From the NCBI GenBank assembly GCA_004764695.1, contig SMSO01000025.1, forward strand, positions 1,349,102 to 1,413,101: a stretch of DNA of 64,000 nt. The letters are read 5' to 3'. This stretch comes from Schizochytrium sp. TIO01 (taxonomy: Eukaryota; Sar; Bigyra; Thraustochytrida; Thraustochytriidae). Positions 1-11,016 of the stretch are shown piece by piece. Position 1 is the first letter of the stretch, and each line of letters opens with the position of its first letter. Made by a program: the position numbers and the translations under genes. The notes beneath the pieces were generated by a model, which did no database searches, was not told the origin of the DNA, and saw only the letters and a list, made by a program, of their open reading frames with translations.

Positions 1-922
1 TTCTTCAATGAACCAAAGAATTAAAGGGAAAACGCCAAGAAGAACTTCGAATTTTCTTGTTGGTTGAGAGACGTGAACGCAAGAACTCAAAGACGCTTCC
101 AAAGTTGAACTTTGCAGCACTCGAGGCGATGTGAGCTAAGCTGCCGCATCCGCAAACCCGAAGCCGGTGTGGTGCAGTAATAGAGGAGGAAGAGGAAACC
201 GCGCTACGGAGTTTCACTTCAAATTGAAACAATCGAGACAGCCTCCTTTCGCCAATAGGCGTTGGCCCCAAAGGCGTAGAGAGCCTCATCTAAGAGTGGC
301 TGTTGTTGTTCTTGCTGTTCTTGCCGCTCTCGCTGCTGTTGCTGCCGGAGCTGTCGAAGTTGCTGCGAAAGAGATCTCTAGCGACGCCTCGATTTCTGAA
401 CACCGTGTGGCTGAGCTCCGAGCACTTGGAAACCCGCAGCATCTCGAGCGGCGAGGCTGAGCCGCAGCGGATCTTTCTTCGCCTCGGCTCTCGATCGAAA
501 AGAAGGACCTTTTTTATTTACTCAAGTTGAGCCGGCTTTGATGTATCACTGCGAAGCACAGAACTCGAAAAACTGGTGCCTAGCGAGCAGGCGGTAACGC
601 GTAGTGGCCTCAGGCCCCACACGGAACTCGATCTGAGCATCCGCTGCGCTATTCTTTGCTCAGCTCGAAGGTGGTGAACGGAACGGACTTGAGGGTCCCG
701 CCCGTCTGTTTAATGATTACCTTCAAGTTGCCACGTTGTTTATGAGGCTGGCTCATCTGATATTTTATTTCTTTAATTTTCAATACTTCGTTTTAAAAAA
801 TGAAATAAAATAAACACAAGAGAAAATGCCCTCACAGTAGAAAGTTGAACTTATCTTTCAAGATTGAAAGAAAGAAACACATCAAAACAGTCTGAACTTC
901 GATGAAGACAAACAAACCACCT

Positions 923-981
923 CAAACAAACAAACAAACAAACAAACAAACAAACAAACAAACAAACAAACAAACAAACAA
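923..981. repeat. (AAAC)n microsatellite
   Basis: About 14 uninterrupted copies of a CAAA/AAAC tetranucleotide. A related short run of CAAA lies at about 24005-24028. Confidence 0.95.
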
Positions 982-1491
982 GAACACCACGGTGGTATCC
1001 AAGCCTACCGGAACAACAAGACCACCAACGTGAAGACCGTGGGTTTGCTCGCCTTCAGAGCGCCTCGGGACGCCGGCCTTTCCCTCACTCCGGGTCGTTT
1101 TCCGATGCGAGCGAGGGAACGGGCGCCTGAGGTCCTGCCTGAGATCGAGCTCACTGGGTCGACCCGAATTTCAAGTTGCCGCGCACGGATCCATTTGAAT
1201 CGAGTTCCTCCCTCGCATCTCGGGACCACAGGACCTCCTCGCCAAGGACCACGACAGCGACACCCCCATGGGCAACGGCACGGAGCCGTGTCTTGCGGGT
1301 CTCTGGCAGCAGCGGCTCTGGCAGCAAGCAAGCAAGCTAGCTGGCCAGCGTCGGCCTCGCGAAACCGCCCGGCGTCGAAGGCCTGCATCTCCAACCGCCC
1401 CGAATGGAATTCGAATTCGCAAAGGCTCAACGCAGCACAGGGCGCCTCCAGAAAGTCCACATTCGTCCTCCTCGCGCCCTCAGGAAACAAA

Positions 1492-1492
<1 letters not shown>

Positions 1493-1584
<92 letters not shown>
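1493..1584. repeat. (AAGC)n microsatellite
   Basis: About 23 perfect copies of CAAG. It creates spurious open frames in all phases: Lys-Gln-Ala-Ser on the plus strand and Leu-Ala-Cys-Leu on the minus strand. Those frames should not be called genes. Confidence 0.95.
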
Positions 1585-1585
<1 letters not shown>

Positions 1586-2690
1586 GGCTTGGTCCTCCTC
1601 CGGAGCCTCCAAAGGCACTCGCGCTCGCGGGGCCCTCGCAGAGTCGGGTCTTCGCGGCGCCTCTTCGATCGCCGATGCGCCAATCGTGAATTGTTGGACT
1701 GTCGAAGTTTGAATTGCGGGTTTTTGAATTCCTGAGCAAAGCTACAAAATTCAAATTTGAATTCAACTTTGCCTGCCTGCTTGCTTCTGCCTGCCTGCCT
1801 ACCACCTGCCTACCGCCTGCTAGCCCCCCGCCCGTAGTTTTGAAACCTCATCTTTTCCGCCTTTTATGGGAAACAAGAAAAAACAAGAAAAAACAAGCAA
1901 ACGAAAGATAGAAAGGTTTCTGGAGATCCGACGAGTGGAGTATGTATTGTGTACCTGCCTGCTTCTGAGAGCGCCTGCGAATGCGAGATTCCTGCTCCTC
2001 CTCCTTGGACCCTTCGCGATGGGGAGCGGGCGGGCTGCCTGTTCGCGCAGGCCTGCGTCCCGCGAGGCTTCTTTCCGCCAGGGCGACCGGCCAACGGATG
2101 CACGCCGCAGAAGCGGCGAGACCTTCGCAGCAGCACCTTAACATTCTCTTACGAAGCCCCTATAAAGAACCCTGTCTGTCTCTGTGTGTTGTGTGTGAGA
2201 GAGATGCTGCTTTCGCATAGTACGCGAGTTTTGGCCTCCTTTGAAAAGCAACTAAACTAAATAATAATTTTTATTTATTTATTTGTTTGTTTATTTAGTT
2301 TGTGTATTAAAATTAGTTTCAAACCATTTTATAAAATTTGAGTAAAATGGAGAAGACCTCTCTGGCTAGCGAAGGGAAATAAACACGGCTTTCCTACCGA
2401 TGATGATCCATCCATACATAACCTAAGGAATCGATCGCTGATGGCAGTGTCTACAGCCGACTGGAGGTCTACACCACCGCCAGTGCCGAAGGAGGGAAAG
2501 GACAGGGGACCGATCGGCCAAGCGATCTCTATGCGCCCACTTCCTTCGCCCCCTCTGCATCATCTGTCCTCTTTCGAAAAGAAAAGAGGAGGTTATGTCA
2601 TGTCATGTCATGTTATGTTATGTCATGGGATACCTAGGTGCCTAGATTTCAAGTTTAGTTTCTTGCCGAGCGAGGCGTCGGGAAAATATC

Positions 2691-2729
2691 TCGCTTTCGC
2701 TTTCGCTTTCGCTTTCGCTTTCGCTTTCG
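2691..2729. repeat. (CTTTCG)n hexanucleotide repeat
   Basis: About six perfect copies of the hexamer CTTTCG. A frame across it reads alternating Ala-Phe or Glu-Ser and has no other support as coding. Confidence 0.9.
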
Positions 2730-5334
2730 TAGTCTGTGGCGATGCTTTTCGTGCAAAGATAAGCGCGCTTCGGCCTTTGTCCTGCCTGGATTCTCTGCTT
2801 AAATAGACGGTTCTGGTACTCTTCTGGCCACAATGGTATCTCCTTTGCCTCTGCATCCATTATTTGCTAACCTGCTTGTTGGTAATAAGGATAAGAACTA
2901 CTGTCCTGCCAATAGTTTCATTCTATGCGAGCGCAAGAGTGGTCTCGAATCCATTCCAAGGTCGTTTCCATACTCTCACTCAGAGAACCGACCCCTCCGG
3001 CACGAGCAGACCCGCTGGGGCCTGCGAGCGAGTGCATGGCGGCGGCGAAACCGGAGCTCAGCTGGGGGTAGGGCCTGTGGATTTCAGGCAGAGTGGATTT
3101 AATTGAAGGCGCTTCGTGCTTTTGCTTTCTGACTCTTCCTTCACGGGGTGCTCTGTGTTTTGGTTTTCCTTTGTGTGCTAGGTCCTACCTGGGCATGAGG
3201 TGGTAAGTATTACATCTTGAATGGTGGCATTTGTGCCGCTTCAATAAACGATCAATCAATCAGCTCATTTGGACGATCGCGATCACATTCTTCTTTGAGC
3301 TAACTCAGGACCCGGTCTCCGCCCCTCCAAAAAACAGTGGCTGAGTTATTAATTTGTTGACGATCTCCTGACGAAGTCCGGAATCTCGGCGACGTTATCA
3401 AGGGCACGAGAGGAGGCGAACACACGCCGCTGCTTGTTCATATTATGTCTCCCTTTGCTAATACTGTTGTCGAGCTTCGAAAGAAAGCAGAGGCTCCACG
3501 TTGTGAGCGAGAACGTGCATGATAGTCGATCTATTATAGCCGAGTTCCACGATTCACTCGTAAAGGCACTCTTTCATTCGTCTTTTCAAGTTTAAGAAAC
3601 ATGACGTTGAGAAATCATTCCTATATCTATTTCTATTGATTTACAAAGTCTCAAAGGAACAAACCCTTGATTTTCCGCAGTAAGAAAGTATGTATCAATC
3701 AAATGGAGGGCAGCATCGTTCACTACGAGGAAAGGATAGGCCTCGTGTTTTCCTTGGCTCCCTCCTTTCAAAACGTGCGCCACTGTCAGCCGAGCTTCGA
3801 GTTGTTGCAGCGCATTGATAATCCATTCCAAGGCCCTCCGCACGTATGCATCGTAAGCAACGGTAGCGGTAACGCTCGCGCCTCCATGCGCACGTGAGTG
3901 GGTCAGTGAGTGCGTATGTGTTTGTGCGCCTTGGCATCTCTGCAAAACTCTACACGGACTCGGCATCTCAGACCTTTTCATTTGAGATTTAGCTTCTTTT
4001 CCAAAAGCTTTCTCCTCTTTTGAAAACTCTCTTCATCTCTTTTTTATAATTTTGATAAGTTCTCTAAATGTTATTCTATTTCATAAAAAAGATCTTTCTA
4101 ATTTATATGTATCTGTCTATACATGTGATATAGATTTAGTGTTTAATAATAATAATAATAATGTTTATGTATAAATACGCGTAGGTAGCACTAACTAGTT
4201 ACTACCAGTACGTCCTGTGTCTGTCCTGCCCTGTCAGTCAGCCTGCGAGGCTGTCTCTCTCTCTGTTTGCTGCGCGTATCTAAAGGCGGCACACTGCCTC
4301 TTCTTGGACTCAACCTCTCATAGACTGGAATGGAGATAGTCCTCTCTGCGCCACAGCAATGCAGAGTGAGCAGACTATTCGAGATATGCATTGACGCTTT
4401 GTAGATGGCATTGACGTGCGTGTGTATAGTAAGTAAGCGGGTAAGTAGGTAAGTCAGTGTCAGTGTCATTCGTTCCCAATAGTCAAACTTTGTCGTTTCG
4501 AAAGTTTATCTCGAAGTCAAGCCAGCTAATAGTTAGCTAGTCATTCATTCATTCATTCATTCTTTCTTTCTTTCATTCATTCATTTAGTTAGTTAGTTAG
4601 CTAGCTAGCTGGGTGGGTAGGTACCTAACTAACTCAAAAGAGAGACTTTTCCAAGGAGTGCTTTAATTAAAAGAGTATGAAGCACTGATACTTCTGTTCT
4701 TCGAGCTCTAGAGGTAGGTAAGTAAGTAAGTAAGTAATCAAGCCTCTAGTTGCTCTTATTTCGGGCGCTTCTCTCACACCATTCCCGCTCTGTTTCGCGC
4801 CCTTTCCTGCTTTCCTCCTTCCCTCAGCGACGCTGCCTCTCCTAATACCCGCACCCTCTGTCCCCTCCGAGCGACTCCCGCACCCCTCCTTCCTTTCCCT
4901 CAGGCGCCCACTGAGGGGCATTAAACATGGAAAGACAGCCAAGCAAGCAGAGGGACCTACCACACAGACATACTTAGTCCATAGGACTCCGCTACCAAGG
5001 CCTTGAGAGGAAGTTCTTGCCTTTTCAGCCGCTTATTGATTCACTGCTAAGTAGGAAGGTAGTTAGAGAGTGGTAGGAAGTTACTTGTGTAAGCATTTTT
5101 AATGCCAATAAAAGAAAAGAAAAGAAAAACTCTAAATGTTTTTCTTTTCCTTCTAAAATAAGAGAGAAAGGAACGGGTTCTAACATCACTCGCTCTACAA
5201 GCAGAGCAGCAAACAAATAGACAGACAGACAGACAGACCGTGAACTGCTAGTAGCGCTCACTTAGCTTTTATCTAAACTTTATGTAAAAAGTGACTCGCT
5301 GAGAACTTTCGTTGCTTTTGCTCTTGAATGAATG

Positions 5335-5336
<2 letters not shown>

Positions 5337-5375
<39 letters not shown>

Positions 5376-5396
5376 CAATCAATCAATCAATCAATC
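5337..5396. repeat. (AATC)n microsatellite
   Basis: Two runs of AATC tetranucleotides separated by one extra A-rich unit near the middle. Confidence 0.95.
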
Positions 5397-5703
5397 ATCG
5401 CAGGATTCCCGTTTCCAAGAAAGGCACAGAGGTTCGTTAACTGAGATACGATCCGACGCGAAGAGCAGTCACAGGGCTTGAAGACCACGATGGCTGGGTG
5501 CTCAAGAGCAGCGATGGCGCGGAAACTTGCACGAATCTCGCGTTCGGTGCCAATGGTTGGTCTGCCTCGCCTTCAGTTTCCATGTTCAAACTTCGTTCTC
5601 TTGGGCATCTTTTCGCTTGAAGAGTGAGAGATAGTAAGCAACAAGCAAGCATACATTTTCATTCTGTCATGCATGCATCCATCCATACGAGCCTGCCTGC
5701 CTG

Positions 5704-5752
5704 TTTATTTTATTTATTTATTTATTTATTTATTCATTTATTTATTTATTCT
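5704..5752. repeat. (ATTT)n microsatellite
   Basis: About twelve TTTA/ATTT units, interrupted once by ATTC. Confidence 0.9.
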
Positions 5753-6004
5753 ATTTTATGATGAATGAAAATAGCGACGATTGCTCATTCATCAGAATGC
5801 AATGGAAAGGAAGTGAGTCCTCCTCGTTGTGACATAAGCCAGCGAACAAACTGTGTCTCGATCATTTCTTAACACAGCGGGCAGGCATACGTACCCTCCA
5901 TACCTGCCATGTATGTCATCTATCATGGAAAGGAAAATCCAAAACATCGTTCTTTCCTCTTTAGAAATAAACAAAAGTTTGAGATTCCTTCTGTGCAATT
6001 GAAT

Positions 6005-6408
<404 letters not shown>

Positions 6409-6860
6409 AAAGTAAGTAAGTAAGTAAGTCTTCGAGTCTTTGCTATTGTGAGCAAAGCAATTTATCTTAAATTCCAAATTTCTCCTCTTCTAAACAATTT
6501 CTTTCTTTCCTTTTAAATTAAAAAGTATTGATTTTAGTAAATACAGCAAAATAAATGATTCTTGCGAATGAAATGAAGAATAGTTCGGCTCTCCATAGAT
6601 CACCTTTGATTGGCGTAGTAAGAAAGTTTTCAAGTTTTGCTGTTTTTTGTTTGTAGGAGGTAAATAGGCACTTACTAGGCAGGTGGAGCAGAGTAAGAGC
6701 TCTTTGAAAGTTATGTTTAAACACTTGTTCTCTATGAAAAAGAGAGAAAAGGAAAGAAGAAGAAGAAGAAGAAGAAAGCAGCGACGAAACATAAAACAAA
6801 ACATAATCGCCGTGTCAGAGACTGACCTAGCGCAGATCGTCGAGGCCAAGCGAAACCCAG

Positions 6861-6864
6861 CGCC

Positions 6865-6895
<31 letters not shown>

Positions 6896-6896
6896 A
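6861..6896. repeat. (CCG)n trinucleotide run
   Basis: About ten CCG/GCC units, the most GC-rich short stretch upstream of the ACT-domain gene. It lies about 760 bases upstream of that gene's ATG, so it may sit in its promoter or leader. Confidence 0.85.
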
Positions 6897-7652
6897 GCAG
6901 CGCGCGGACGCCCAGGAAGGAAGGAAACTCACGCCGAGTTCTTGACGCCCTGCTGCCCCTCGCAGAGCGTCGGAGTTTGACTGCTTCGCCTCTAGTATTC
7001 TACCTGAGGAAAGGGAGGAGCCGCCGCCCACGTCCATTCCATTCCGGCTGACATAGGAACAAGCCCGTCGCTTGCTTTTGCTTGCTTCAAGGACTTAGTT
7101 GGTGAGAAACGAGCAGTTGAATAGCCGCCACAGACGAGATCATCTTCAAGGACCGTAGACATCCTCGAATCGCACTACTTGCCGTCGAGACAGCAGAGGA
7201 CCGCCTCGAACCATACATCTATCGCCTTTCTCTTTCTCTCTCTCTTCTCTCTTCATTGGGTTTGTTTTCTCATCCTTACCTGGACCGCCCAGTACCAGTC
7301 ATATATAGAACACTAGGAGTCCTCGGCGCCTCCCTCTGTTCCTGGTTGAGATTGATTATTCGACCATCGCTACTGTTACTAAGGCTTCTTTCGTTGCTGT
7401 TGCTACTGAACGACCCTTTGCTCTGCGTGGAACAAGACCCCAACTGCCACAGACAATTGCCGAACTGAATAGAAGCAGTTCTGTCTGACTTGAGAAGAAA
7501 GACTCCTGTGTTTTTGGATAACCTTGTTGAAGACTTTGAAGAGTGAATTCGTGGAAATCTGCCTGTCCTTCGTGGATTTTAATCTTATTCTTGTCTGTTG
7601 TGTAGAAATTGGCAATTTTACAGAATACTAAAAGTAAACAGCGAACTACGTC

Positions 7653-9281
7653 ATGATGGGGGATATGCAACAACATCAGCAACAAGAGTCGTGGACAACA
7701 GGTCACTTCGATGCCACCCTCCTGGCCAACTCGCTTCGTGTGGGTTACATTCCTGCTGAGCACCTGGTCCGATGCACCCATGCGCTCGTCAAACTGCTTG
7801 TACTCGATGCTGAGGAATCTGAGTCCACGTCATACTATGGTGGACACTCTGTCTCAGATGGTCCAAGCCCCTCTGGCTCTGGTGGAATCATGGACATCGG
7901 TGGACTCGGCGCTGCTCATCCTGACTCATCGGGCGTTAACGTGATGCTCGTCCAAGACATGGGTGGAGTCACAGTGATTGTCAACGATAGATACTATAAC
8001 CAGCTCGAACTTGCTGGCGTGGTTGAGCTCATGCGCTGGGCACCTTCGCCATGGCGAGCACTCCAGATCCACCTCGGACCTGCAAGTGCAGATACCCCGG
8101 GAATTATTTCATACTTGTCTTCCATGCTCAGTGAACGCAATGTGTCTATTCTTAACTTTTCTACTTTCGAAGCTGACCTGATCCTTGTTCAGGATTATGA
8201 CTTGGAAAAGGCCCGCGACCTTCTGGAGGATTGTGGCTCTGGAGGCATCCCTGCTCTTCAGCAGCAAATGGCTGAGAAGCGTCTTGGGTCCCGCGCATTG
8301 TCAGATGGCTTTAGTGCGCTCAGCAGTATGTCTGCCCTCGGCACTAGCTTGCCCCAACCGCCACCGCGTGCTGGTAAACTGCGCAGCAACTCAACATCAT
8401 CGGAGATCATTTCATCAGCGGCACTTGCAGTGGTGCAAACACCGCTGGTTCTCGCGATTGTCAAACGTGCCATGCTTAAACAAACCATGTTTGCCCTTAT
8501 GAAACAGCTCACACGTAACATTGACGCTCAATTACTCCAGCGCAACCAGGTGCCAAGCTCAACTTCAGGCAATGATTCTGCTGCGACATCAGCAGAGCTC
8601 TCACCGCAGTACCTGCAGGCCTCAATGCTCGAGCACGACTACCTTTGGGCGTACTTCAGTACCTTTGAGGAAGTTTCCCTTCTTATTGACGAGCGAGATC
8701 TCTCTGAATTCCCGGAAGATTCGCTCGTTGTCTCCGGTGAACGCTGGAAGGCTATCCGTTTGGTTGGCAAGGATATCCCCTTTGACGAGACCGGTATCGT
8801 AAAGATAATGTCGAGTCCCTATGACCTCGACATCCAACTTTTGAACATGTCCACATATGGTACCAACGTCTCGCTTGTACACGAGGAATACGTGGAGATG
8901 ACTGTTGAACGTCTGCGTGATGAACTTAATGGCAAGGACACCAAGGTGTTTGGTTCCTACCGCCGTACTACCACTAGTGGTGCTGGCTCAGGAAGCAGTA
9001 TTCAGCGAAGTGCACCTATGCGCCTTGGGGTTTCGCAGCATTCCACAAGGGGGTTGCATTCACGAACAGGATCAGGCTTAGGGATGAGTGTGGGCATGAA
9101 CGTGCCGCAGTCTTTTAATTCTCACAGTAGTAGTTTCCACCCACATAGCAACTTTAACGCTCTGGCTTCTGCATCCCCTTCTTCACGCAGCTTTCAGCCC
9201 AGACACGCTGGGCGTCATAGTGATCTTGGTCAATATGGCTATTCCCGACCCATGCCTGTTATGATGGAACACACCAGGTGA
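7653..9281 (+). CDS. ACT-domain protein resembling CASTOR arginine sensors
   Basis: A 542-residue cytosolic protein with two recognisable ACT-like regions. The first spans roughly residues 104-195: a strand VTVIVND at about 106, then ALQIHLGPASADTPGIISYL and a strand containing VSILNFSTFEADLILVQ. The second spans about 340-425 and contains ERWKAIRLVG, DETGIVKIM and LLNMSTYGTNVSLV. The arrangement of a strand, a D/E-TGI(I/V) helix start and an 'ILxxSTxxxxxxLV' strand is typical of CASTOR/GATSL proteins, which bind arginine and restrain GATOR2 and mTORC1 in animals. A Gly/Ser-rich loop lies near residues 57-95, and the tail after about 430 is Ser/Gly/His-rich and probably disordered. Translation could start at either of two adjacent ATGs (7653 or 7656). 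Arginine binding is not established here; another amino-acid ligand is possible. The neighbouring PRA1-family gene is convergent. Confidence 0.75.
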   Translation: MMGDMQQHQQQESWTTGHFDATLLANSLRVGYIPAEHLVRCTHALVKLLVLDAEESESTSYYGGHSVSDGPSPSGSGGIMDIGGLGAAHPDSSGVNVMLVQDMGGVTVIVNDRYYNQLELAGVVELMRWAPSPWRALQIHLGPASADTPGIISYLSSMLSERNVSILNFSTFEADLILVQDYDLEKARDLLEDCGSGGIPALQQQMAEKRLGSRALSDGFSALSSMSALGTSLPQPPPRAGKLRSNSTSSEIISSAALAVVQTPLVLAIVKRAMLKQTMFALMKQLTRNIDAQLLQRNQVPSSTSGNDSAATSAELSPQYLQASMLEHDYLWAYFSTFEEVSLLIDERDLSEFPEDSLVVSGERWKAIRLVGKDIPFDETGIVKIMSSPYDLDIQLLNMSTYGTNVSLVHEEYVEMTVERLRDELNGKDTKVFGSYRRTTTSGAGSGSSIQRSAPMRLGVSQHSTRGLHSRTGSGLGMSVGMNVPQSFNSHSSSFHPHSNFNALASASPSSRSFQPRHAGRHSDLGQYGYSRPMPVMMEHTR

Positions 9282-9921
9282 TTCCCGCACGTCTATTGGT
9301 TCTGTTAATTTTTATTTTTTCTTGCCCAATTCAGGAAGAAAACATGTTAACCAATACTGTGTGACGGCTTCCGCATCAGTATGTATGCGATCATATAGAC
9401 GGATCTACCGCCTTATAAAACTTCAACGCCTACACCTTATTTTTGCATAAGTTCTGCTACATGTGGCAGATACATATATGTGTACGTCATTGCTTACTTG
9501 CTGGTATACAAGCAGGCAATAATTTTGAGGTTTTCTACCATTTTTCTTTACATCATGAAAAGTGTTATTGATCTATCCTAACCTGGGGACCGCGCTCGAG
9601 ACCCGAGAGTATTCTATTCATTTATCCACATTGTTCCCTTTTTCCCCCCGCTTTTATATTTCTGATCTTAACAACGTAAAAAATATATATATCCAGACAT
9701 CTCACACTCTCCGCTATATTTCAGTGTCACCAATCACAAAAATAAGTGTTCCTGGTAAAGTAGAATTCATGTTAAACTCGATTTTTCTCATTATTCGAAA
9801 TTGCAAGCTCTACTAGAAGGACTTTTGACCCACCAAAATTGAAGAAGCTAATGACTTACGAAATCAACATTTTAATTTTATGATGGAATTGAAACAAGAA
9901 ATTTTAATGTAAGACGAAAAA
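9282..9921. other. Convergent 3' flanks, no gene seen
   Basis: AT-rich spacer between the stop codons of two convergent genes, presumably holding both 3' untranslated regions. The only open frames are short and without recognisable content. Confidence 0.6.
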
Positions 9922-11016
9922 CTAGTCGTGGTGCTGGCGAGAATTGTCCACATTAATGGCCCGTGCTGGCACGTGCAAATGTACAGAAGGGCGTTTCTTC
10001 GCTGGATCTAACCCGGAAGCAGTGGACGCTTCGCGCTCGGCATTATCTGTATCCATAGAACGTGCCGTCAGTGCTCCTGCACCGTCCTCATGTTTTGATT
10101 CGACTTCGACTTCTGCACTCTCGGGAGAAGATTCCTCTGTCCACATATTGCGAGAAGCTAGGCCAGACATGCGCGAGGCCTGGCGCTCCTTTTGGATCAC
10201 TTGACGACGGCGGGCGGCGTAAGCCTCATTGCGAGCACGCGCAGGATCTTCTGATGTAGTCTTTGCGGATGCATTCGAAGAAGAGTCCACACGAAGAGAC
10301 GAAGTTAAGTTGCCGAAATTTTGGCCACGGTTTGACATCAACGCGCCAGTAGAGAACTTCGGAGGAGAAAAGGAAGCAGGCGGAATTGTGGCCGAGGGAT
10401 GGTAGAGGTGGACACGCTCGGCTTGGACGCCACCGTCCTCGACATCAGTAGAAACAGTGGACATGCTAGCTGCGGAACCCATGGTACCGAAGCGACTGCG
10501 GGTGCTTCGCGGACGCAGAGCTGCGTGGCCACCAATGAGGCCCATAGACAAAAATGTGAGCACAACGCTCGGCCAAACAGAAGATCCGAGGATAAGCTCC
10601 ATGGCGACAATCTTGACAGTCATAAGAACTCCAAAAATGATCTTCTTTTCTTCGTGGTTAAACGAATGCCCAGCAATACGCAAAGGCCGAAGGTAGAGGT
10701 GCTGGAACATATACACAGCTTGAATAAAAGAACCTACAACAAGAAACAGGGGTGATGTTGACCAGAACAGGGTAGTCATCGTCAAAAGGGTTCCAAAGAC
10801 CATAGCATAGTTTACGCGGTAGTACAGCAAATTAATCAAAACCCGCTTCTTTATTACTGCTTCATTGCGCTTAGGTAGATTAAAATTCTCGCAGAACTCG
10901 AGCCAGTCCCGTCGCTCGGTTTTGTAAAGCATTTGCCCATACGAGACGACCTCGCGAATGTCCTCTACAAACCGAACGTGGCTAGTCCGCCGGAACACGT
11001 CATTAAAAGAAGCCAT
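9922..11016 (-). CDS. PRA1 family protein (prenylated Rab acceptor type)
   Basis: A 364-residue predicted membrane protein. Residues about 35-170 match the PRA1 family: a charged amphipathic N-terminus, the characteristic YYRVNYAMVFG segment at about 65-75, and two hydrophobic hairpins at about 70-105 and 126-165. PRA1 proteins sit in ER and Golgi membranes and act on prenylated Rab GTPases and in vesicle traffic. The remaining 190 residues are hydrophilic, rich in Ser/Ala/Arg/Glu, and likely a cytosolic disordered tail. That makes the protein about twice the usual family length of 150-220 residues. The start is a true ATG at 11016. The gene is a single uninterrupted frame ending in TAG. Family assignment is confident; the particular Rab partner is unknown. 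Confidence 0.85.
   Translation of the reverse strand: MASFNDVFRRTSHVRFVEDIREVVSYGQMLYKTERRDWLEFCENFNLPKRNEAVIKKRVLINLLYYRVNYAMVFGTLLTMTTLFWSTSPLFLVVGSFIQAVYMFQHLYLRPLRIAGHSFNHEEKKIIFGVLMTVKIVAMELILGSSVWPSVVLTFLSMGLIGGHAALRPRSTRSRFGTMGSAASMSTVSTDVEDGGVQAERVHLYHPSATIPPASFSPPKFSTGALMSNRGQNFGNLTSSLRVDSSSNASAKTTSEDPARARNEAYAARRRQVIQKERQASRMSGLASRNMWTEESSPESAEVEVESKHEDGAGALTARSMDTDNAEREASTASGLDPAKKRPSVHLHVPARAINVDNSRQHHD

Noticed and set aside
1005-1805. Open frames up to 266 codons around the AAGC repeat on both strands
   Set aside because: Open because the 4-bp repeat lacks stops; flanking composition is not protein-like and overlapping frames on both strands are equally long.
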